In this document: positions 25,450 to 33,807 of the stretch, in pieces
Layout of the letters: the number at the start of each line of letters is the position of its first letter
Position numbering within the stretch: the first letter of the stretch is position 1
From: Thioclava sp. GXIMD4216
GTDB taxonomy: Bacteria > Pseudomonadota > Alphaproteobacteria > Rhodobacterales > Rhodobacteraceae
Assembly (NCBI RefSeq): GCF_037949285.1
Contig: NZ_CP149929.1
Coordinates: 1-64,000 of the forward strand
Length of the DNA stretch: 64,000 nt
Direction: 5' to 3'
Position numbers and translations under genes: made by a program
Notes under the pieces: generated by a model
Seen by the model: only the letters and a program-made list of their open reading frames with translations
Told to the model about the DNA's origin: nothing
Databases searched by the model: none

Positions 25450-25495
25450 GCTAACGACGAGAAGGGCCTTCCAATTTGCTTGGGGGGCTTTTCTT
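25450..25495 (+). ncRNA. Countertranscript RNA (ctRNA, incompatibility RNA) of repABC
   Basis: The repB-repC gap (25366-25554) carries, on the strand opposite to repABC, a near-consensus promoter: TTGACG at 25415-25420, a 17-base spacer and TATCCC at 25438-25443. About 10 bases later a transcript would begin, and it would end at a hairpin with arms at 25462-25474 and 25480-25492, which pair completely if G-U pairs are allowed, followed by a T-rich tail. The predicted RNA is about 45-50 bases. Small antisense RNAs in exactly this place repress repC translation/transcription and set copy number in repABC plasmids. Ends are predicted, not measured. Confidence 0.8.
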
Positions 25496-25554
25496 ATTTG
25501 GGGGTCCCGAGATGTGCCTCCTGTTCTGGTTTCATTGCTCTTGCTCGGCCTGCA

Positions 25555-26499
25555 TTATTTTTCGGCTTGCCAGCGGGCAAACCATTCATTGAGCAGGTCT
25601 TCGGCATTCTCCTCGATCCACGCATCAAAGCCTTCGGTCTTCACCGACAGGCTCAGCCCCTTATCGGTGGCCCTGAGCTGGGCAAGCGGGGTGCCCTGTG
25701 CCGTGGTGATCGTGGCCTTGCGCGGCTCTGCCTTGACGGGGGCAGGGGCGGCGCGGTGTTTGTTCTGGGCGGCGGCCAGCACCGCCTCGAAGCGCGCATC
25801 CGTCTGGAGCACCACAAATTCGGGGCGGTTCATGAATGTATGGGCACGGCTGCGCGCGGCGGCATCCTCGAACAGCTTGACCAGCGTCATCCAGCGTTCG
25901 CGCCCGATCGATGGCGCGCGCCCGATCTGGCGCAGGAAGGGCAGGGGGAAGGCCTGTCCGACCTTCAGCATCCGGCTGACCATCGGCAGATCCATCGCAA
26001 GGGCTGCGGCAATCGTCGGGCGGTCATAGCCCGAGGCCTGTAACTGCGCGGCAAAGCTGGCTTTTTCGATAAAGCTCAGATCCGTGCGGGTGTTGTTTTC
26101 CTGCCCCTGCGCCATGACCAGCGCGTGATCATCAAGCTGGCGCACCATCGCCTTGACCGGCAGACCCAGATCGCGCAGCGCGGCCAGACGGCGGCGCCCA
26201 TAGACAATCTCGAACCGGCCCGGCGTCTTGGGATGCGGGCGCAACAGCACCGGCACCTGTTGCCCATAGGTCTGCAGGCTTTCCTTCAGCCGCGCCTGTT
26301 CCACAGGGTCCAGCCCCAGACGGTCTTCCAGACCGGCATTGTCGATCAGCGCAGGGTTGATTTCCTGCACCGCATTCTCTTGCAGCTTGGTCAGGCTCGA
26401 TTGCAGCGCCCCCACCGCCCCTTGCGGCATAAGTCTTTGACGAGGCTGGGTTTCTGCCGCCGGCGTGATGTTGCTATTCAGGATACCTTTGCGTGCCAT
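25555..26499 (-). CDS. repB: Plasmid partition protein RepB (ParB-like)
   Basis: A 314-residue ParB-family DNA-binding protein. The N-terminus MARKGILNSN is typical of RepB. The ParB nuclease-like domain covers roughly residues 55-145, with RFEIVYGRRRLAALRDLGL, followed by a helix-turn-helix area (SGYDRPTIAAALAMDLPMVSRML). Start 26499 follows AAGGAA; the frame is open 10 codons further. It lies 17 bases after repA. It should bind the palindromes flanking repC and link them to RepA. Confidence 0.92.
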   Translation of the reverse strand: MARKGILNSNITPAAETQPRQRLMPQGAVGALQSSLTKLQENAVQEINPALIDNAGLEDRLGLDPVEQARLKESLQTYGQQVPVLLRPHPKTPGRFEIVYGRRRLAALRDLGLPVKAMVRQLDDHALVMAQGQENNTRTDLSFIEKASFAAQLQASGYDRPTIAAALAMDLPMVSRMLKVGQAFPLPFLRQIGRAPSIGRERWMTLVKLFEDAAARSRAHTFMNRPEFVVLQTDARFEAVLAAAQNKHRAAPAPVKAEPRKATITTAQGTPLAQLRATDKGLSLSVKTEGFDAWIEENAEDLLNEWFARWQAEK

Positions 26500-26516
26500 C
26501 TCGGTGTGTTCCTTTC

Positions 26517-27695
26517 TCAGCGACCCCATGCCGCCTGAATCAGCGATTCAAGCTCATCATTCACTCCATTGAGTGACTCTAGCGCACGATCATAGGTGTT
26601 GCGGTGGAATTGGCTGCGTTCGACCTCGTAAATTGTCTGATGGGTCAGACCGGCATCCGAAATCGCGGTCGATTTCAGCATCGCATTGGTCATCACTTCC
26701 TTGCCGAAGAGATTGCGCAAAAAGGCCACAACCTGCTGCTGCGGCCCGTCATTGGGTTCCATCCGGTTGATCAGGAAGCGCATGAAATCATATTCCATCG
26801 GCGCACCGGCATCGCTGACGACATCCAGCAGATCGGCGCTCATCTGCAAGAACTGCGACATCGACGCGACATCGAGCATGTTCGGCACCACCGTGATCAG
26901 CAATCCGGTCGAGGCACACAGCGCCGACATCGTCAGATAGCCCAGCTGCGGCGGGCAGTCGAACAGGATCAGGTCATAGGCCGCCTCGACCTCGGCCAGC
27001 GCCATCGCCATCCGGCTGAAAAAGGCGGGCTGGACATTGTTCATCAGCGCGCGCGGGGTCTCGTGTTCGAATTCCTGCAAGATCAGACCGGCGGGGGCGA
27101 GGTCGATCCCGTGGAAGAACGTCTTCTGGATCACCTGCGCCAGCGGCACCGGATCGTCGTATTTGATCGCGTCATAGATCGTGCCGGTGGTCAGGAAATC
27201 CACCTCGGGGCGGTATCCGAACAGCGTAGTCAGCGAGGCCTGCGGGTCGATATCGACACATAGGACCCGATAGCCTTTCAGCGCCAGCCGCTGTGCGGCA
27301 TGGACCGTGCTGGTGGTTTTGCCCGACCCGCCCTTGAAGTTGAGGAAGGACAGCACCTGCACCTTGTCGCCCGCGCGCCGCCCCTTGAGATAGCTTCCGG
27401 GCACTTTGGCACCGCTATCGAGATGGCTGCGGATGCTGGCCAGATCCTGCGCGCTGTAAAAACGGCGTCCGCCGCCGCTGGTCTGGACCTCGTGGATCTT
27501 GTCCTCGAAATGCAGTTTGCGCAGGAACGAGGTGGAGATCCCCAGCAGATCGGCGGCCTCACCGGCCGAGAACAGGCGCAATTCCTTGCGCGCATCGGGC
27601 GCGAAGACCGAAAGCATATGGTTTTCCAGCGCAGACGCGATATTCTCCGCATTCCGGCGAATGCGCTCGTTGATGCGGATCGTGGTCTCGCTCAT
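26517..27695 (-). CDS. repA: Plasmid partition ATPase RepA (ParA-like)
   Basis: A 392-residue ParA-type Walker ATPase. Residues 42-62 form a MerR-like helix-turn-helix (FSAGEAADLLGISTSFLRKL) used for autorepression. The deviant Walker A KGGSGKTT is at 121-128 and the later Walker motifs are VLCVDIDPQAS and LILFDCPPQLGY. Length matches RepA, about 390-400. The frame continues far upstream, but similarity and the second Met at 27695 fix the start. It is the first gene of repABC. Confidence 0.93.
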   Translation of the reverse strand: MSETTIRINERIRRNAENIASALENHMLSVFAPDARKELRLFSAGEAADLLGISTSFLRKLHFEDKIHEVQTSGGGRRFYSAQDLASIRSHLDSGAKVPGSYLKGRRAGDKVQVLSFLNFKGGSGKTTSTVHAAQRLALKGYRVLCVDIDPQASLTTLFGYRPEVDFLTTGTIYDAIKYDDPVPLAQVIQKTFFHGIDLAPAGLILQEFEHETPRALMNNVQPAFFSRMAMALAEVEAAYDLILFDCPPQLGYLTMSALCASTGLLITVVPNMLDVASMSQFLQMSADLLDVVSDAGAPMEYDFMRFLINRMEPNDGPQQQVVAFLRNLFGKEVMTNAMLKSTAISDAGLTHQTIYEVERSQFHRNTYDRALESLNGVNDELESLIQAAWGR

Positions 27696-27732
27696 CGGAT
27701 CACCTGTTCTGCGCGCGGTTTTTGCGCCGCTC

Positions 27733-27755
27733 TTCTTAAGAACGCTGTTTAGCGT
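27733..27755 (-). promoter_or_regulatory. Inverted repeats upstream of repA, possible RepA operator
   Basis: TTCTTAAGAA (27733-27742) and ACGCTGTTTAGCGT (27742-27755, five-base arms) adjoin within 60 bases of the repA start, in an AT-rich stretch (27720-27820) that must hold the repABC promoter. RepA proteins repress their own operon from such upstream sites. The rest of the 578-base gap 27696-28273 has an unusually stable GC hairpin at 28114-28130 (arms AGGGGGGC and GCCCCCCT) without a U-tract, and no gene. Confidence 0.4.
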
Positions 27756-28273
27756 CATGCTCGTTTTTACCGTTTCTATGGCGAGACTCGGCATTTTAGC
27801 AAATCTTTTTTTACTTTGAATGGCGTAGCCACGGCGGCCGTTGCGGCCCCTCTGCGCGCCAGAACGCGTCAGATCCCTTACAAGCCTTTGGAAAATAGTC
27901 CAAAAAACAAAGGGTCTGCGGTTTTTCCGCCGCAGGTCATGGCCGCAGGGCGCGCGCCATATTTGCGACATACCCGTGCCCTCCACCCTTGCGGCGCGCG
28001 TTGATTCTGTTCGCACGCATCGGGCGACACCGCCCCCTTGCGCCGGTTTCGGGGCGCAGGAGGGCACGCTCTTGCGCCGTGCCCCCCTGCACGATTCCCG
28101 CCTTGCACGGGGCAGGGGGGCTGCCCCCCTCGGGAGGATCTCGGGTCATCGCTTCAGATCACGCGACCCGCCGTGATAGGTGTTGGTTTGCGCCAATCCA
28201 GCGGCGGCCTATACCGGTTTGCAGACCGCGCCCCGCTCATGCCACACAAGGAGGGCAGCGGAGGAGGACGACC

Positions 28274-29029
28274 ATGCTGACATATCTTGTGCTCGCTCTG
28301 GCGGGGCTGGGGGCGGGGGCGCTGAATGCGGTGGCGGGGGGCGGGACATTCCTGTCTTTTCCGGCGCTGGTCTGGGCCGGCGTGCCTCCTGTCATGGCCA
28401 ATGCCACCGCGACCTTTGCCGCGCTTCCGGGCTATGTCGGCAGCGCATGGGCCTATCGGGGCGAGATCGCGGGGGCGGGGCGGCCCTCGCTGGCGGCGCT
28501 GAGCGGCACCGCGATTGCGGGCGGTCTGGTCGGGGCGGGGTTGCTGCTGGTGACGCCCGAGGCGCTGTTCTCCGGCGTCGTCCCGTGGCTCCTGCTGCTG
28601 GCGACACTGGCCTTCGCGGGCGGTCCGCTCCTGATGCGCGGCTTGGCGCGGCGCGGGCACAGCGCCTCGACGCCGGTGGCGCTGGCGATCCTCTTTGGCG
28701 TCTCCGCCTATGGCGGCTATTTCAACGGCGGGTTGGGGATCATGCTGCTGGCCGCGTTCGGGCTGATCGGCATGACGGATCTGCACCGGATGAACGGGCT
28801 GAAAAACCTGCTGTCTCTGGTGCTGTCGCTGGTGTCGGTGGTGACCTATAGTCTGGCGGGGCTGATCGCCTGGGAGAGCCTCGTGCTGGTCGGGCTCTGT
28901 TGTGCGATTGGCGGCTATATCGGGGCCGGACTGGCCCGCCGGATCGGCAATACCGTGCTGTTGCGCCGCTTTATCATTCTGGTGGGGCTGGGCATGAGCG
29001 CGCTGTTCTTCCTGAAAGGGGCCGCCTGA
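28274..29029 (+). CDS. TSUP (TauE/SafE) family membrane permease
   Basis: A 251-residue membrane protein with about eight hydrophobic segments. The repeat motifs of the family are present: AGGGTFLSFPALVWAGVPPVMANATAT-like sequence in the first half and NGGLGIMLLAAFGLIG...LHRMNGLKNLLS in the second. ATG 28274 follows GGAGG; the frame stays open 95 codons upstream but without likeness. Members export or import sulfite, sulfoacetate and other organosulfur anions. No partner gene beside it identifies the substrate. Confidence 0.85.
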   Translation: MLTYLVLALAGLGAGALNAVAGGGTFLSFPALVWAGVPPVMANATATFAALPGYVGSAWAYRGEIAGAGRPSLAALSGTAIAGGLVGAGLLLVTPEALFSGVVPWLLLLATLAFAGGPLLMRGLARRGHSASTPVALAILFGVSAYGGYFNGGLGIMLLAAFGLIGMTDLHRMNGLKNLLSLVLSLVSVVTYSLAGLIAWESLVLVGLCCAIGGYIGAGLARRIGNTVLLRRFIILVGLGMSALFFLKGAA

Positions 29030-29095
29030 GAGGGGAGGGCTCGGGGGCGGTCGCCCCTTTGCAGGCGGGACCATGCGCCGCTCCGGCGCGCGATC

Positions 29096-29272
29096 TCAGG
29101 GGCCCTGCACGTTGGAGGATGCGTCAGGGAGCGGGGCCTCGGATCGGGCCGCCGCTTCCTTCTTCTGCCGCTCTTCCTCCTCGCCATCACGATGCGATTT
29201 GATGGACAGGAAGATCGTGGCCCCGAGTGCGCCAAATTTGAACACGCCAAACAGGATGGGAACCCAGATCAT
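29096..29272 (-). CDS. Small single-span membrane protein, unrecognised
   Basis: A 58-residue protein: one membrane helix (WVPILFGVFKFGALGATIFL) then a highly charged tail (KSHRDGEEEERQKKEAAA). The start at 29272 has the strong ribosome binding site AAAGGAGAG, which argues for translation. No known family is recognised. The gap up to the next gene (29273-29528) is AT-richer and shows no gene. Confidence 0.6.
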   Translation of the reverse strand: MIWVPILFGVFKFGALGATIFLSIKSHRDGEEEERQKKEAAARSEAPLPDASSNVQGP

Positions 29273-29528
29273 TGTCGCTCTCCTTTCTGCCGGAGCAAGG
29301 CCGCGTGGCGCGGGCATGCTTGCGGATTGTATGAGTATTGTAGGACTTCACGAGTCGTCAATATCCTACAATCGCGCAAAGGCTGGGGCAAGGCGATTCC
29401 CTTCCTTAGAGAAAATACAGGGATATAAGGCGGAATCGGGTCTTTGGCCGGTGTATCGGCCCCGCTATTGTATGCAGATTGAATGCATAAGTGCTGCCTT
29501 GCAGGGCCTTGCCGCCCGCAAGGGCCGC

Positions 29529-30896
29529 TCAGCCCATATAGCCTTGCGCCGAAAGCGCGTGGCCCAGATGGCACAGTGCCGTCTGGAGCTGCGCGCGCGA
29601 GATCGAGCCCCCCAGCGAGACGCGCAGCCTGTCCTGCGGGACGGCCCCCACGGTGAAGGCATCCGATGGCATCAGCCCCAGCGGCTGCCCCGCCATCCGC
29701 GCGATCACATCCGCCCGCCCCAGCCCCTGCGGCAGTTGCAGCCAGATATGGAACGCAGACGTGGCGGTGGCATAGTCGCAACCCTCCAGCGCGCGCCGCG
29801 CAATGGCCTGACGGGCGGCGGTCTCGTTGCGCAGCGCCTGACGCAGCGCCTCGGCGGTGCCCTGCTCGATCCAGCGCGTCGTCAGGGCCAGCGAGAGCGG
29901 CGCGGGCATGACCGATAGCGCGCGGATCGCTTGTGTCAGCCGGTGGGTGGCGCGCGCATCCGGCGTGACGGTAAAGGCCAGCCGCAGCCCCGCCCCGAGG
30001 CATTTCGACAGCCCGCCGATATACCATGTCAGCTCCGGGATCTGCTGCGCCAGCGGGGCGGGCGCCTCGGCGGGCACGAAGCCATAGGCATCATCCTCGA
30101 TCAGCGCCAGCCCCTCGGCGCGCAAAATCGCCGCCAGCGCCGCGCGGCGCTCGGCCGGCAGGGTCAGCGTGGTCGGGTTGTGCAATGTCGGGTTGAGATA
30201 GAGCGCCTTGGGCCGATGGCGGCGAATGGCCGCCTGCAACGCCTCCGGCACCACGCCGCGGGCATCGGTCTGCAGCCCGACCAGCGTCACCCCGAACCGC
30301 GCCGCGATATTGCGGATGCCGGGATAGGTGACCTGTTCGCACAGCACATGGTCTCCGGCCTTGCAGAGCATCGACAGCACCGCCGCCATTGTCGCATGCG
30401 CCCCCGGTGTAACCGCAATCCGCTCGAGCGCCACATCCAGGCCGCGCGGCCCCAGCCAGCTTCGGGCGGCAAGGCGGTCGGGCTCGGTGCCGATGGGGGA
30501 TTGATAGCGCAGCAGGTCGACCAGATGGCCCGACACCGCCATAAGCCCCGCCTGCATTCCGGCCAGCAGATCCGGATCCGTCGGCTCGGGCGGCATATTC
30601 ATCGACAGGTCTTCGGCGGCACGGCGCGCAGGGTCTGCAAGCGGCGCGGCGGGGGGGGCGCTGACAAAGCTGCCGCGCCCCACATGGCTGGTCACCAGCC
30701 CCCGCGCCTGCGCCTCGGTATAGGCCCGCGAGACGGTGGTGAAATCGATCCCCAGCGCAGCGGCAAGGCGGCGCTGCGGCGGCAGGCGGTCCCCCGCCTT
30801 GAGGCGGCCTGCGGCGATATCCGCCCCGATGGCATCGGCGATGGCAAGGTAATGCGGCTTGCCGCTGTCATTCGGCTTGGGGGTCCAGTCGGTCAT
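29529..30896 (-). CDS. MocR-type regulator (GntR helix-turn-helix fused to aminotransferase domain)
   Basis: A 455-residue PdxR/MocR-family protein. Residues 12-80 are a GntR winged helix (AIGADIAAGRLKAGDRLPPQRRLAAAL, then FTTVSRAY). The remainder is a fold-type I aminotransferase domain with NPTLHNPTTLTLP, IEDDAYG and the PLP lysine in YIGGLSKCLGAGLR. Such proteins use PLP as a ligand-sensing cofactor and usually control a divergent gene. No divergent partner is present here: the next gene rightwards is also on the minus strand. Its target is therefore unclear. Confidence 0.87.
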   Translation of the reverse strand: MTDWTPKPNDSGKPHYLAIADAIGADIAAGRLKAGDRLPPQRRLAAALGIDFTTVSRAYTEAQARGLVTSHVGRGSFVSAPPAAPLADPARRAAEDLSMNMPPEPTDPDLLAGMQAGLMAVSGHLVDLLRYQSPIGTEPDRLAARSWLGPRGLDVALERIAVTPGAHATMAAVLSMLCKAGDHVLCEQVTYPGIRNIAARFGVTLVGLQTDARGVVPEALQAAIRRHRPKALYLNPTLHNPTTLTLPAERRAALAAILRAEGLALIEDDAYGFVPAEAPAPLAQQIPELTWYIGGLSKCLGAGLRLAFTVTPDARATHRLTQAIRALSVMPAPLSLALTTRWIEQGTAEALRQALRNETAARQAIARRALEGCDYATATSAFHIWLQLPQGLGRADVIARMAGQPLGLMPSDAFTVGAVPQDRLRVSLGGSISRAQLQTALCHLGHALSAQGYMG

Positions 30897-31048
30897 CTTG
30901 CACTCCTGTCGCAAGATGCCTAGTCCAAAGCGCCCCGCGATTGAAGGGAGAATTGTCTGCCCCCGCCCCGCCGCCTGTCCCGCGCCGGCCCTGCGCCGCT
31001 TTGCGCCCTGCCGGAGCGGGGCGCCGGTTGTCCGGCTTCGGGCGGCGG

Positions 31049-31753
31049 TCAGCTGACCTTGGGCACGAACACATAGCCCGCGCCATAGACGGTGCGGATG
31101 ATCTGCGGCGCGCGCGGGTCGTCGCGCAATTTGCGACGCAACCGCGAGACCCGTGCATCCATCGCGCGGTCGAACGGGTCGTCGCCGCGGGTGGCGGCGG
31201 CATCCAGAAGCTGGTTGCGGGTCAGCACCCGCCCCGCCGAGCGCACGAAAACCTGTAACAGATCGGCCTCTGCCGAGGACAGTTGCAGTACCTCGCCATC
31301 CTCGTGGCACAGCGCGCAGGCATCGAAATCGGCGGTCCATGCGCCAAAGCGCACAACGGGGCGCTGCGTGTCGGGCCGCGCGGCGCGCTGCTGGTCGCTG
31401 CGGCGCAGGACCGCATGGATGCGGGCGGTCAGCTCGCGCGGCTCGAACGGTTTGACGATGTAGTCATCCGCGCCGATTTCCAGCCCGAGGATGCGGTCCT
31501 CGGCCCCGCCGCGCCCGCTGACCACGATACGCGGCACCGAGCGCGGCAGGCTGGCCGAGCCCAGAAGGCTCAGCCCGTCCCCGTCGGGCAGGCCCAGATC
31601 GATCAGGCACAGATCGGGGGCCCCGCTTTTCATGGCGCGCAGGAATTCGGCGCGATGGGAGAAGCACTGCACCTCGAACCCGTCCGCCTGCAACGAGCGC
31701 TGGATGGTCTGGCGGATATCGGCATCATCTTCGAGAAGGAACACATGGGTCAT
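31049..31753 (-). CDS. OmpR-family response regulator
   Basis: A 234-residue two-domain regulator. The receiver has Asp9/Asp10 acidic residues, phospho-acceptor Asp52 in LIDLGLPDGDG and the Lys in DDYIVKPFEP. The C-terminal winged helix contains LSSAEADLLQVF, VLTRNQLLDAA and RAMDARVSRLRRKLRDD. Its start overlaps the stop of the upstream histidine kinase by ATGA, so the two form a pair. The DNA target is unknown. Confidence 0.9.
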   Translation of the reverse strand: MTHVFLLEDDADIRQTIQRSLQADGFEVQCFSHRAEFLRAMKSGAPDLCLIDLGLPDGDGLSLLGSASLPRSVPRIVVSGRGGAEDRILGLEIGADDYIVKPFEPRELTARIHAVLRRSDQQRAARPDTQRPVVRFGAWTADFDACALCHEDGEVLQLSSAEADLLQVFVRSAGRVLTRNQLLDAAATRGDDPFDRAMDARVSRLRRKLRDDPRAPQIIRTVYGAGYVFVPKVS

Positions 31754-33633
31754 GGTGCAGCGTCGCTTTCCAGAGGCCAGGGAGAGGGAAGGCGGTCCAG
31801 CAGGATCGCCGGATCGAAGGGCTTTTGCACAAAGCCCACATGCTCGGGCCAGGGCTGCAGCGGCTTGGGCTTGCCGCTCATCAGGGTGACCGGAAGATCG
31901 GGGCGATGGCGGCGCAGATGCACGGCCAGATCAAGGCCGGTCATGGTGCCGGGCATGTCGATATCGGAAATCACGGCGCGGATGTCCTCGATCTGTCCGA
32001 TCAGCGCGAGCGCCTCCTGCGAGGAGGCGGCATCGATGACCGCATGGCCCGCATGGGCCAGCCTGCGGCAGAGCAGGTGGCGCAGATCGGCATCATCCTC
32101 GACAATCAGCGTCACGCCGTGGCGCGGGGGCGCGGTCTGCGCGGCGGGCGGGAAGGGCGGGCGCGCGGGAAGGGGGGCCGGGCGGGCGCGGGGCGGGGCG
32201 GGTGACAGGTCCACACTGGGCAGCAGGATGGTGAAGCTGGTGCCGATGCCGGGGCGGCTATCGACATGGATCGTGCCATTCGACTGCTGCACGAAACCAT
32301 AGACCATCGACAGGCCCAGCCCCGATCCGGCCCCGCCCTGTTTCGAGGTGAAGAAGGGCTCGAAGATCCGTTCGAGGATCTCGGGGCGGATGCCGCAGCC
32401 ATCATCCTCGAACAGGATGCGCAGATAGCGACCGGCGGGAATGCGCGAGACCTCCGCCTCTTCGGCGGGCAGGTCATGGGCCGACAGGCAGATGCGGATC
32501 GTGCCGCGCCCGCCGGTGGCGTCCCGCGCATTCAGCGCAAGGTTCAACAGCGCCATCTCCAGTTGCGAACGGTCCACCAGCGCGGCCGGCAGCACAGGGT
32601 CGTGCAGCAGCTCCAGCGTCAGCGTCGAGGGAATGGACGAGCGTAAGAGCGCGCAGATCTCCTGCGTGGCCTCGCCGATATCGGTGGCCAGCGGGTCCAG
32701 CTCCTCGCGGCGCGCCAGCGACACCAGCCGCCGCGTCAGGTCCGAGCCGCGCCGTGCGGCGGAAATGGCGGGGCGCAGGAATTCCTCGCGCAGCGGGCTT
32801 TGCCCGAGCTGCTCGGACAAGGGCACCAGATTGCCCAGAATGATGGTCAGCAGGTTGTTGAAATCATGCGAGATCCCGCTGGCCATCCGGCCAAGCGCAT
32901 CCATCTTCTGCGACCGCATGAGCGCGTTCATCGTTTCCTTGCGCCGCGTCACATCGATCGACACCAGATAGAAGCCGATCACCTCGCCGCTTGACGGTCT
33001 GGCAGGGCGCAGCAGGGTGCGCACATCCTTGAACCGCGCGCCGGGCAATTCGACGCGCATCTCGAAATCCACCACCATACCGCGCCGCGCCTGTTCGAAA
33101 AACCGCGCCGATTGCTCCATCGTGTTGCAATGCAGCACATCGCGGGTATTGCGCCCGATCATCGTTTCGGGGGTCAGCCCGTAGGCGCGGGCAAAGCGGC
33201 GGTTGGCATAGAGGATCGTCAGATCCTCGTCGATATGGGCAATGCCTGCGGGCACCTCATTGGCGATGATGCGCAGCCGTTCCTCGCTGGCGATCAACTG
33301 GCGGGTGCGGGTTTCGATCAACCGTTGCAGCGCGCCGGGGTCCTGTGCGGGCGGGCGGATCTGGCGGCAGGTCACGATGGTTCCGGCCCCGCCCATATCG
33401 TCGAGCTGCAATTCCAGCTCGGGCAGGCGGTACAGCCCGCCGCCCATCGCCTCGGGCACCGCCCCGAACAGAGACCCGTCCAGCACCTGCGCCAGATCGG
33501 GCGCGGCCCCGTGGGCGCGATAGAGACGCGCGAAAGCCGCATTGCACCAGATCATCCGGTGATCGGTGCCAAAGGTCGCGATCGCCTGCCCGATCCGGCC
33601 CTCGCCTTGCGGATATGCCTGTGCCTTGCCCAT
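31750..33633 (-). CDS. PAS-containing hybrid histidine kinase
   Basis: A 627-residue sensor without membrane segments, so it is probably cytoplasmic. An N-terminal PAS-like region (1-80) and a clear PAS domain (115-230) precede the dimerisation helix with His256 (GISHDFNN). The ATPase domain has N-box ALLNLALNARDA, FEDDGCGIRPE and GSGLGLSMVYGF. A proline-rich linker (475-505) leads to a receiver with phospho-acceptor Asp557 (ISDIDMPG) and Lys in QKPFD. An internal receiver plus a separate OmpR partner is a less common arrangement and implies internal phosphotransfer or competition. The start 33633 is chosen for AAGGGG upstream; 33657 is an alternative. It is divergent from the acyl-CoA ligase gene, 174 bases away. 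Confidence 0.88.
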   Translation of the reverse strand: MGKAQAYPQGEGRIGQAIATFGTDHRMIWCNAAFARLYRAHGAAPDLAQVLDGSLFGAVPEAMGGGLYRLPELELQLDDMGGAGTIVTCRQIRPPAQDPGALQRLIETRTRQLIASEERLRIIANEVPAGIAHIDEDLTILYANRRFARAYGLTPETMIGRNTRDVLHCNTMEQSARFFEQARRGMVVDFEMRVELPGARFKDVRTLLRPARPSSGEVIGFYLVSIDVTRRKETMNALMRSQKMDALGRMASGISHDFNNLLTIILGNLVPLSEQLGQSPLREEFLRPAISAARRGSDLTRRLVSLARREELDPLATDIGEATQEICALLRSSIPSTLTLELLHDPVLPAALVDRSQLEMALLNLALNARDATGGRGTIRICLSAHDLPAEEAEVSRIPAGRYLRILFEDDGCGIRPEILERIFEPFFTSKQGGAGSGLGLSMVYGFVQQSNGTIHVDSRPGIGTSFTILLPSVDLSPAPPRARPAPLPARPPFPPAAQTAPPRHGVTLIVEDDADLRHLLCRRLAHAGHAVIDAASSQEALALIGQIEDIRAVISDIDMPGTMTGLDLAVHLRRHRPDLPVTLMSGKPKPLQPWPEHVGFVQKPFDPAILLDRLPSPWPLESDAAP

Positions 33634-33807
33634 TCTGCCCCTTCTCCCCGCCGCCATGATTGCCAAAATCGCGCGCAACTCCAAGCGGATTCAGAGCTGC
33701 GTCACAATTCGTTACATTTGGGGCAAATTTGCGGAAGATTTCTATGTCCTGCTGGCGCGAGGCACCGTGTGCAGGGAGCGGCACCGGAGGACCCGAGGGA
33801 GGAAATT

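Noticed and set aside
28114..28130. Strong GC hairpin upstream of the TSUP gene as a terminator or riboswitch
   Set aside because: No U-tract, no neighbouring conserved stems, and no upstream gene on that strand to terminate.
31049..31061. GGTCAGCTGACC-like palindrome as a third partition site
   Set aside because: It shares only the inner CAGCTG-centred part with the repC palindromes, differs in the outer bases and lies in the response-regulator stop region; probably chance.
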